Assembly: GCA_021811505.1 (NCBI GenBank)
Contig: JAJZOM010000314.1
Location: forward strand, 1 to 5,992
Direction: 5' to 3'
Length of the DNA: 5,992 nt
Source of the DNA: Thermoplasmata archaeon
GTDB lineage: Archaea; Thermoplasmatota; Thermoplasmata; Thermoplasmatales; Thermoplasmataceae
Both the position numbers and the translations under genes were made by a program. This document shows, one piece after another, positions 1 through 4,886 of this stretch (the stretch's first letter is position 1; the number at the start of each line of letters is the position of its first letter). Below the pieces are notes generated by a model. It was not told the origin of the DNA. It saw nothing but the letters and a program-made list of their open reading frames with translations, and made no database searches.

Positions 1-27
1 GCGTATCTTATGGGTGCGGAACCGGTT
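1..27. repeat. 27-base direct repeat, copy 1 (copy 2 at 1155-1181)
   Basis: Bases 1-27 are identical and in the same orientation to bases 1155-1181, which encode residues 66-74 (AYLMGAEPV) of the METTL5-like methyltransferase, just after its SAM-binding loop. Similarity stops sharply after base 27, although allowing a one-base indel adds four more matching bases. The left limit cannot be seen because the window begins at the repeat. Read on the plus strand in frame 1, the block continues as AYLMGAEPV and reaches a stop at 52-54, so it could be the broken end of a second methyltransferase copy lying to the left. It could also be a contig-end assembly artefact. On the minus strand it supplies the last six codons and stop of the gene at 8-268. 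Confidence 0.9.
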
Positions 28-268
28 TACCAATCTCCGCTTCCAATATATTGATCACAACCTTTGGATCCCTGGCACTTTCAATCTTCACTGACAGATC
101 AGGCCTTTCTGCTTCTTTCAGCCAGATTGAAATATGGCCTTCCCTTACATGATACTCCACACAGAATGGATCTGTGTTTTCAAGCCTCTTCATCTCACTT
201 AGTAATTCCATGGGGGTTTCTGCCTTGCCGACAATCCTATCATAACTCTTGAAATAAAATGGCTCCAT
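8..268 (-). CDS. DUF5752-like small protein
   Basis: This 86-residue protein has no visible signal peptide or membrane segment. The central part, residues 37-63, carries a VEYHVREGHISIWL segment followed by a charged stretch. That resembles the DUF5752 pattern of an aromatic-His pair, an Arg, and a Trp before a helix (here Y39, H40, R42, W49). DUF5752 has no settled biochemical role; in other prokaryotes it occurs alone or next to sugar-metabolism enzymes. The family assignment is from memory of the motif and is moderate at best. The ATG at 266-268 is preferred because a TATA-like box lies at a fitting distance upstream and no Shine-Dalgarno sequence is seen, suggesting a near-leaderless mRNA. 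The last residues (KPVPHP) and the stop come from sequence shared with the methyltransferase gene, so the native C-terminus may have been replaced. Confidence 0.65.
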   Translation of the reverse strand: MEPFYFKSYDRIVGKAETPMELLSEMKRLENTDPFCVEYHVREGHISIWLKEAERPDLSVKIESARDPKVVINILEAEIGKPVPHP

Positions 269-290
269 ATTTTAAAATTACCTGATAGTA

Positions 291-306
291 CTTAAGTGTT
301 TATAAG
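291..306 (-). promoter_or_regulatory. TATA-like promoter of the DUF5752-like gene
   Basis: On the minus strand bases 306-299 read CTTATAAA, a good archaeal TATA-box match centred about 34 bases before the ATG at 268. Transcription would start some 8 bases before the start codon. A weaker AT-rich alternative (CTTAAG, 296-291) is centred about 25 bases upstream and would give a fully leaderless transcript. The position is inferred from spacing only. Confidence 0.4.
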
Positions 307-600
307 TTATGTTTACGCGTATACCGACAATCGCGAACTACTTCCCCTGGCCTTATGGCGACATGTGCCAGCCGATCCTGGCCGCACTTTCCTGTGAGAC
401 CGAGCAAAATCCGGCCACTTCCTGCAAAATGATGAAATACTGAAGTACTTTGTGGAAGGCGGTATCTGTCACAATAGTCTCCGGGTGACGATGTGCGGAT
501 AAATTACTTGCCCGTTCCACATATTCCCACCTGATTCCAGCATAATCCCATCCGGCGAATCAATAGTTTTCATTTCATGGAGAATTGATACAAGATCTTG
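305..600 (-). pseudogene. Decayed IS110-family transposase fragment
   Basis: Reading leftward on the minus strand, two pieces of an IS110 transposase appear in the correct N-to-C order but in different frames. From about 600 to 525 the translation includes LVSILHEMK and then DGIMLESGGNMW, matching the IS110 N-terminal RuvC-like (DEDD) region where family members typically have an ESTGxYW-type motif. From about 540 to 305 another frame runs through EVAGFCSVSQESA and AARIGWHMSP to FAIVGI, matching the C-terminal Transposase_20 pattern (IPGIG..SA..i.AEIGdms.F...k.laswvGi.P). Two in-frame stops (TAA, TAG) interrupt the second piece. Most of the protein, about 300-400 residues in intact members, is missing, including the start and the region between the domains. 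No terminal repeats or intact ends were found. It cannot encode a functional transposase. The assignment rests on motif recognition. Confidence 0.55.
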
Positions 601-602
601 AA

Positions 603-627
603 TGAAAAGGTTTATCTTGAAGATAAA
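603..627 (+). promoter_or_regulatory. Promoter with overlapping 17-base palindrome
   Basis: A purine-rich BRE-like stretch (TGAAAAGG, 603-610) precedes a TATA-like TTTATCTT (611-618) centred about 26 bases before the ATG at 641. That is the spacing expected for a leaderless archaeal transcript. The TATA-like box is the left arm of a perfect palindrome, TTTATCTTgAAGATAAA (611-627), with 8-base arms around one central base. This is the geometry of an operator for a dimeric helix-turn-helix regulator that would block TBP binding, or possibly of a promoter readable in both directions. The palindrome is directly seen; the regulatory role is inferred. Confidence 0.5.
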
Positions 628-640
628 GATGTAAACAGGT

Positions 641-952
641 ATGGCAGAAACCAGAAAGGACGCAAAGAATCTCAATGAGATAATACGGAAAAACCGAGAA
701 AGTGTCCTGAAGGACCTTCCGCCGGTTCTTGTACCTGTCTGGCAGATCAAGATAAGGGAAAGGTTTGGCATCAGCGTTGACCGTGAGATTGCTGAATACA
801 TCGTTCTTGCTGCCCATGAAAAGGGGACGTGGAAGAAACAGAGGGCTGCCAGGAAAATAGAGAAGATACTTAGCAGAAGAGGAATAGGCAGGGAAGAATC
901 GATCAAGATGGCTCTTGACATCGTTGATCTGGTTGTAGGAACAATGTCTTAG
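641..952 (+). CDS. Basic helical protein of unknown function
   Basis: This 103-residue protein is rich in Lys, Arg and Glu, and I do not recognise its family. The composition suggests an all-alpha soluble protein: a charged N-terminal helix (residues 5-25), a short PPVLVPVW segment (27-34), then helices with basic patches such as KKQRAARKIEKILSRR (65-80) that could contact nucleic acid. There are no cysteines, signal peptide or membrane segments. The ATG at 641 follows a TATA-like box at leaderless spacing. The gene ends 7 bases before the methyltransferase start, so the two are almost certainly co-transcribed, and a role linked to RNA or ribosome modification is a guess from this context only. 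A 150-codon antisense frame on the opposite strand is judged a shadow. Confidence 0.8.
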   Translation: MAETRKDAKNLNEIIRKNRESVLKDLPPVLVPVWQIKIRERFGISVDREIAEYIVLAAHEKGTWKKQRAARKIEKILSRRGIGREESIKMALDIVDLVVGTMS

Positions 953-959
953 GATTAGC

Positions 960-1556
960 GTGTACACAAAGAAACAGCTAGAAATAAGGCTCAGCAAATT
1001 AAGGATCGGAAACGGCCTCAACTCATTATATGAACAATATCCCACGGATCCATCAAATGCTGCCTGGATTGTATTCAAGGCAGCAATGGACAATAACGTT
1101 ACTAACAGAAGCGTAATCGATCTGGGCACCGGTAATGGTATCTTTGCCATTGCCGCGTATCTTATGGGTGCGGAACCGGTTACCGGAATCGATCTTGACG
1201 GGAAGCAGGTCGATATAGCCAGGGAAAATGCCGCAGGTATGAATATCACTTTCGAAACAAAAGATGTCACAGAAGTTATGGGTCATTTCTACACCGCCTT
1301 CATGAACCCCCCATTCGGGTCTGTTAATCCACATGCAGACAAACCATTCCTTTCCAAGGCACTGGATGTTGCAAACTGGATATATTCTGTACACAACCTG
1401 AAGTCTTCTGAATTCGTCAGGTCATTCTACGAGTCCGCTGCGGAGATAGTTTACGAGGAAAAACTGGAACTAAGGATGCCTAGACTTTACAGGTACCATA
1501 CACATGACTTCCAGATCATACCCGCAGTTCTTTTTGTAGTCAAGGTCCATGTATAG
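960..1556 (+). CDS. METTL5-like RNA N6-adenine methyltransferase
   Basis: This 198-residue class I SAM-dependent methyltransferase resembles COG2263/METTL5, whose eukaryotic member methylates an adenine of 18S rRNA; the archaeal target is presumably the equivalent 16S site. Visible motifs are EQYPT at 25-29, the SAM-binding loop DLGTGNG at 54-60, the acidic end of strand 2 at GIDLD 76-80, and the adenine-methylation motif NPPF at 116-119, followed by the SVNPHADKPFL segment typical of this group. The C-terminus (FQIIPAVLFVVKV) is also family-like. Length is normal. The start is GTG at 960: an in-frame stop lies at 936-938, AGGA at 951-954 gives a 5-base spacing, and the next ATG (1086-1088) would remove the N-terminal region. 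The gene sits 7 bases after the unknown basic protein. Residues 66-74 are encoded by the 27 bases duplicated at the window's left edge. Confidence 0.9.
   Translation: MYTKKQLEIRLSKLRIGNGLNSLYEQYPTDPSNAAWIVFKAAMDNNVTNRSVIDLGTGNGIFAIAAYLMGAEPVTGIDLDGKQVDIARENAAGMNITFETKDVTEVMGHFYTAFMNPPFGSVNPHADKPFLSKALDVANWIYSVHNLKSSEFVRSFYESAAEIVYEEKLELRMPRLYRYHTHDFQIIPAVLFVVKVHV
1155..1181. repeat. 27-base direct repeat, copy 2
   Basis: This is the copy within the methyltransferase gene, encoding residues 66-74 in the helix and turn after the SAM-binding loop. It fits the conserved domain, so this copy is the native one and the copy at 1-27 is the secondary or artefactual one. Confidence 0.9.
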
Positions 1557-1790
1557 TTGTTTCTGAGAGCTTGCAGAAAATACTGCGGGTCAGCGTCTGG
1601 TTGTTTTAAACACCAGCAAAAGATTGGATTGTCAAAATAGTGACTGCACAAACACAACAAAATAAATGTTGGGCAGTGTCTAAGTGTGCCAACACTTTGA
1701 ACCTTGTTTTGGGAGTCATACCAAAATATGACATTGTGGATTGACAGAAAGACTCAAATATTCCGCCATGATGAGTGAACCGGCTTCTTA
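1557..1790. other. Spacer with inverted repeats, no gene seen
   Basis: No convincing reading frame lies between the methyltransferase and the DUF998 gene. Three small structures are visible: CTGGT...ACCAG (1597-1601/1612-1616), whose centre holds GTTTtAAAC; TGTTGG...CCAACA (1667-1672/1689-1694); and AAGTGT-GCCA-ACACTT (1682-1697), a 6-base stem with a 4-base loop that overlaps the previous one and would compete with it. None is followed by a T-run on the plus strand, so none is a clear terminator. An AT-rich CAAATATTCC (1754-1763) about 32 bases before the ATG at 1791 is a weak promoter candidate. A seven-codon frame from 1768 ends in a TAA that overlaps this ATG. Confidence 0.5.
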
Positions 1791-2435
1791 ATGTACAGAA
1801 AATCCCGGACTTACCTGTTAAGTGAGATCCTTGGTGTCCTTGTGATTCTCTTGCCTTGGATTTTCATAACAATCGCTATACACCTGAATCCGTGGTTCCA
1901 CGTAAACGTCAACGCCCTCAGTGATCTGGGTGGCAATAATTATGGAAGCGGAAGACACCCGGCTCCGAATTTCCCGAGTGTATACAACGATGGCCTTATC
2001 CTGTCAGGGCTCGTTATTGGACTTTTCTCTATCTCCTCTATATGGAATTCCAGAAGCAGATCAGAGATCATTGGACTTTCCTTCTTCATTCTGGATGGTC
2101 TATTTCTTGCTTTGGTAGGCGTATACCATGAGGGTACAGCACCGCACGTCTTCCTAGCTGAATGGTTTTTTCTCATAGGAAAGGTGACTTTTTTCATACT
2201 AGGGTTTTCCCTGATACTTCAGAGAGCATTTTCCTATGCTACTGCACTACTATTGTTGGATGCCTTTGCCTGGTTAATCGAAGCTAGGATAACTTTCGTT
2301 TCTGTCGCAGAATATGAGATATACAATGTCCTCATCATGGATTTCCTTGTTCTGATTTATCTTCTTAAGCTCAGAGCCGCGCACACTTTAACCGCTGAGA
2401 TGAGGGAGCCATATGATAATTATATTGGAAACTAG
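1791..2435 (+). CDS. DUF998 family integral membrane protein
   Basis: This 214-residue polytopic membrane protein has about six predicted hydrophobic segments: near residues 11-31, 68-85, 93-112, 118-142, 148-170 and 176-194. It shows DUF998 signatures: NALSDLG (41-47) in the first extracytoplasmic loop, PSVYNDGLILSG (62-73) at the start of the second segment, and LVGVYHEG (108-115) followed by PHVFLAEWFF (118-127). The conserved acidic and histidine residues around these loops are present. The biochemical role of the family is not established. The ATG at 1791 is the first in frame with the conserved N-terminus. No Shine-Dalgarno sequence is evident, and the gene appears to be transcribed alone. 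A run of A and T at 2451-2467 just after the stop could serve as a T-rich termination region. Confidence 0.85.
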   Translation: MYRKSRTYLLSEILGVLVILLPWIFITIAIHLNPWFHVNVNALSDLGGNNYGSGRHPAPNFPSVYNDGLILSGLVIGLFSISSIWNSRSRSEIIGLSFFILDGLFLALVGVYHEGTAPHVFLAEWFFLIGKVTFFILGFSLILQRAFSYATALLLLDAFAWLIEARITFVSVAEYEIYNVLIMDFLVLIYLLKLRAAHTLTAEMREPYDNYIGN

Positions 2436-2883
2436 CGGAGAATACTTTAAGTTTTCAAAATTTTTGACAACTGGCCCCCATGAAACATGAGTGAAACGAG
2501 CGGACATCCTGTACAAACGAAAAGGTTGTTCACGATTAGGAACATTCAGAGTAGGTTGTGCTTAATCGGCCGGAATTTAGAAAGATTTCAGAAATACCTC
2601 GAATTAATGTGAAAACAAGTTCTGACATTTATTGGTTATATCACATTTAATTTGTGTTTCTTAACAATAACAATCTCAGATTCTACGAATTCATAGCTAA
2701 AAGTCATCACAGCTGAACCCTCAAAGATAGGTTCACGACAAGCGGAAAGCCTTGTGGATGTATCTCATTAGCATTACAAGTAACCAACGAAGATTTTGCA
2801 GTCTCGGGATTCCACAAAGTCTATTAATCGTTTTATTTTCCCGTAGATAGACGCGTTGTTTCCTTAGCAACACTGCTTGACAT
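2436..2883. other. Long spacer without a recognisable gene
   Basis: This 448-base stretch is AT-rich and has many stops in all frames. Near its left end TCAAAAtTTTTGA (2455-2467), rich in T, may end transcription of the DUF998 gene. A 41-codon frame (2487-2612, starting MSETSGHP) has no recognisable family and no strong supporting signal, so it is not called as a gene. Two adjacent inverted repeats lie at 2714-2755. On the minus strand a short stretch between about 2825 and 2740 reads like the end of a hydrophobic-basic protein (YIHKAFRLS), but it is too short to assign. TTTTATTTT (2831-2839) may be the TATA-like element for the tRNA. Confidence 0.5.
2714..2755. repeat. Two adjacent inverted repeats
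   Basis: TGAACC (2714-2719) pairs with GGTTCA (2730-2735) across a 10-base loop. Two bases later ACAAG (2738-2742) pairs with CTTGT (2751-2755) across an 8-base loop. Back-to-back stems in a gene-free spacer may indicate a small structured RNA or a relic of a mobile element end, but stems this short also arise by chance. Confidence 0.4.
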
Positions 2884-2956
2884 GGCCGGGGTGGGGTAGT
2901 GGATATCCTTGGGGACTGTGGATCCCCGGACCCGGGTTCAATTCCCGGACCCGGCC
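2884..2956 (+). tRNA. tRNA-His (GTG anticodon), G-1 encoded
   Basis: The cloverleaf is complete. The acceptor strand GCCGGG (2885-2890) pairs with CCCGGC (2950-2955). An extra G at 2884 pairs with discriminator C73 at 2956, the G-1:C73 pair that is the identity element of tRNA-His. T8 is at 2892, A14 at 2898, G18-G19 at 2901-2902 and A21 at 2905. The anticodon stem GGGGA/TCCCC (2911-2915/2923-2927) encloses loop CTGTGGA with anticodon GTG at 2918-2920. The variable loop is 4 bases, and the T arm is CCGGG/CCCGG (2932-2936/2944-2948) around TTCAATT. Position 7-66 is a G-A mismatch (2891 with 2949) and 13-22 a T-T mismatch. No CCA is encoded and there is no intron. Encoding G-1 means it need not be added after transcription by a Thg1-type enzyme. 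Confidence 0.93.
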
Positions 2957-3055
2957 CTAAAATTTCGGCCTGATCGAACTGAGTCACGCGTTATCACTGC
3001 AGGCATTATTGTTTGCCGCAATGCTTTGATCCTTATCATCGTATCAGTTGTGAAG

Positions 3056-3083
3056 AAAAAATAAATAACCCCGGAGATGGGGG
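3056..3083 (-). terminator. Hairpin plus T-tract ending sucC-sucD-argF
   Basis: On the minus strand, about 28 bases after the argF stop, CCCC-ATCTCC-GGGG (3082-3069) forms a 4-base GC stem and is followed directly by TTATTTATTTTTT (3068-3056). A T-rich tract alone can terminate archaeal transcription; the stem makes this site resemble a bacterial intrinsic terminator. It also protects the tRNA gene on the opposite strand from antisense read-through. Confidence 0.6.
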
Positions 3084-3111
3084 ATTTGTATACAGTAAAG
3101 AATCCGGACAA

Positions 3112-4026
3112 TCAGGATTTGAGAAGAGTATATATGAGTGCCTTTACGGAGTGCATCCTGTTTTCAGCCTCATCGAAAATGACACTGTTCACGCTCGATG
3201 CAACCGAGTCGGTTACCTCCAGACCTCTGTGGGCAGGCAAGCAGTGCATGAAAATGTAGTTCTTGTCAGCGTGTGAAACCAGATCGTCATTCACCTGGTA
3301 CTTGCCAAAGAGTTTTTCCTTCTCAGCCCTGATTGACTCCTCCCCCATGGATATCCAAACGTCGGTGTAGACAATGTCGGCACCAGAAACGGCGTCTACA
3401 GGAGATTCCACAATTTCAACAGTTGAACCGTTATCCTTTGCTATTTTCCTTGCCTTCTCTGTCAGATCTCTGTCCGGAGTGTTCCTGGGAGGGCATCCTA
3501 TGCTTATGTCGATCCCGAGGAGGGCAGCTCCAAGCATCAGTGAATTTGCCATGTTGTTTCCATCCCCGACATAAGAAAATTTCAGGTCCTTGTATTTTCC
3601 CTTCTTCTCCAGGACTGTCATGAAATCTGCAAGTATCTGTGTCGGGTGCTCACGGTCGTCAAGCGCGTTGATTACGGGAACACTGGAGTACCTGGCCAAT
3701 TCCAGCATATTCTCGTGCTTGAATGCCCTGTAGGAAATCACGTCAAGAAATCTTGAAATGACTGAAGCAGTATCCGCGATTGTTTCGCCCCTACCAATCT
3801 GCATGTCATTAGGGTTCAGGTATATTGCATGCCCTCCAAGCTGAATCATCGCAGTTTCAAGTGATATCCTTGTTCTTGTGCTCGGTTTTTCAAATATCAT
3901 CCCAAGCACACGGTTTCTAGTCTCTTCGTGAGGCGTATACCTGTCCCTTTTCATCCTGATTGCAAGGTCTATTATCTCCGACATGTCATCTTTCATGTCG
4001 AGCACGGAAATTATGTCCCTCTTCAT
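3112..4026 (-). CDS. argF: Ornithine carbamoyltransferase
   Basis: This cytoplasmic enzyme transfers carbamoyl from carbamoyl phosphate to ornithine, giving citrulline for arginine synthesis; in the reverse direction it can feed ATP production from arginine breakdown. The 304-residue length is normal. The N-terminal carbamoyl-phosphate domain shows STRTR (49-53) and HPTQ (127-130). The C-terminal ornithine domain shows GDGNNMANS (154-162), TDVW (221-224) with SMGEE (226-230), and HCLPAHRG (261-268), whose Cys and SMG loop identify the ornithine rather than aspartate enzyme. It ends with the FDEAENRMH helix (284-292). All key residues are present. The ATG at 4024-4026 lies 4 bases after the sucD stop, with only a weak purine-rich GAGATGAG ahead of it, so translation is probably coupled. 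The pathway direction cannot be told from the window. Confidence 0.97.
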   Translation of the reverse strand: MKRDIISVLDMKDDMSEIIDLAIRMKRDRYTPHEETRNRVLGMIFEKPSTRTRISLETAMIQLGGHAIYLNPNDMQIGRGETIADTASVISRFLDVISYRAFKHENMLELARYSSVPVINALDDREHPTQILADFMTVLEKKGKYKDLKFSYVGDGNNMANSLMLGAALLGIDISIGCPPRNTPDRDLTEKARKIAKDNGSTVEIVESPVDAVSGADIVYTDVWISMGEESIRAEKEKLFGKYQVNDDLVSHADKNYIFMHCLPAHRGLEVTDSVASSVNSVIFDEAENRMHSVKALIYTLLKS

Positions 4027-4030
4027 AGTC

Positions 4031-4885
4031 TCATCTCAGCAGGCCGGGAATATCCCATGGATAATCGGCTACCTTGACGCCGGCCGAATTGAAAGCCTTT
4101 ATCTTGGATTCGGCAGTACCGACTCCCTTCTCTATTATGGCGCCAGCGTGACCCATCCTTTTTCCCGGGGGTGCACTTCTTCCGGTTATGTATGCGACAA
4201 CCTTTTTCGAGACGTGCTTCTTTATGTACTCGGCTGCGCGTTCCTCGTTATTTCCGCCAATTTCCCCCACAAGGACAATCTTCTTGGTCTTATCGTCCTC
4301 CTCGAACATCTTCAGCACATCGATAAATGTCAGCCCGACGACAGGGTCCCCGCCAAGCCCTATGACCGTGCTTTCCCCGAATCCATTCCTCGTTATGGCT
4401 TCCACTATCTCATAGGTCAGCGTCCCACTACGCGAAGCGACTGCGACGTCGCCTTCCTTGAATATCTGGTTTGGCATTATGCCGATCTTACACAGGAACG
4501 GAGAGGTAATTCCAGGTCCGTTTGGGCCGATAAGGGTGATTCCCTTTCTCCTTGCCTGATGGACAATTTCCATTGTATCGTGGAATGGCACGTGCTCCGT
4601 CAGTATGTAAACAATCTTTATGCCATGGTCAATGGCTTCGAATGCAGCGTCCTTGACAAAGGGTGCCGGAACTGAGATCATGGTTGCATCCGGAGACAGT
4701 TTCATTGCCTCTGCAACTGTGTCATACACATCCAGATTCTGGAACTTTGACCCTCCCTTACCAGGCGATACGCCTGCCACGACCTTGGTGCCGAACTTTA
4801 TCATTTCTCCTGCATGGAATGAACCCTGGTGGCCCGTGATTCCCTGCACTATAACTCTTGTGTTCTTATCAACCAGTACTGACAT
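4031..4885 (-). CDS. sucD: Succinyl-CoA synthetase alpha subunit
   Basis: The alpha subunit binds CoA and carries the phosphohistidine intermediate as succinyl-CoA plus NDP and phosphate become succinate, CoA and NTP. The 284-residue length is normal. The Rossmann CoA-binding domain opens with VIVQGITGHQGSFH (11-24) and includes PGKGG (41-45), VPAPF (72-76) and the ITLIGPNGPGI stretch (116-126). The ligase domain has SRSGTLTYE (151-159), GGDP (178-181), GEIGG (207-211) and the active-site GKRMGHAGAI (241-250) with H246. Residue 123 is Gly where the E. coli enzyme has Cys (GPNCPG), a CoA-pocket position. The gene begins one base after the sucC stop and has a strong Shine-Dalgarno sequence inside sucC, so subunit synthesis is coupled. 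Confidence 0.97.
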   Translation of the reverse strand: MSVLVDKNTRVIVQGITGHQGSFHAGEMIKFGTKVVAGVSPGKGGSKFQNLDVYDTVAEAMKLSPDATMISVPAPFVKDAAFEAIDHGIKIVYILTEHVPFHDTMEIVHQARRKGITLIGPNGPGITSPFLCKIGIMPNQIFKEGDVAVASRSGTLTYEIVEAITRNGFGESTVIGLGGDPVVGLTFIDVLKMFEEDDKTKKIVLVGEIGGNNEERAAEYIKKHVSKKVVAYITGRSAPPGKRMGHAGAIIEKGVGTAESKIKAFNSAGVKVADYPWDIPGLLR

Positions 4886-4886
4886 T

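Noticed and set aside
309..443. 44-codon plus-strand frame (MFTRIPTIANYF...)
   Set aside because: It lies antisense to the IS110 C-terminal fragment, the TATA-like box is too close to its ATG, and it resembles no family I know.
428..444. C/D box-like motifs (ATGATGA followed by CTGA)
   Set aside because: The two boxes are only about 6 bases apart, which leaves no room for a guide sequence, and they lie in the transposase relic.
469..921. 150-codon minus-strand frame
   Set aside because: Only its tail (600-469) has meaning, as the IS110 relic. The rest is antisense to the basic-protein gene, which has a promoter and normal coding character.
575..1270. 231-codon minus-strand frame across two plus-strand genes
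   Set aside because: It is antisense to the methyltransferase with clear catalytic motifs, and its translation is a cysteine- and serine-rich shadow without recognisable domains.
2733..2987. 84-codon minus-strand frame over the tRNA
   Set aside because: It reads through the tRNA-His gene in antisense; the GPGPGIEPGSGDP-like translation is the usual artefact of a tRNA reverse strand.
3013..3276. 87-codon plus-strand frame
   Set aside because: It overlaps the argF end and the terminator in antisense and has no family resemblance.
3983..4675. 230-codon plus-strand frame antisense to sucD
   Set aside because: SucD motifs and the operon structure establish the minus strand as coding; this frame is a by-product of codon bias.
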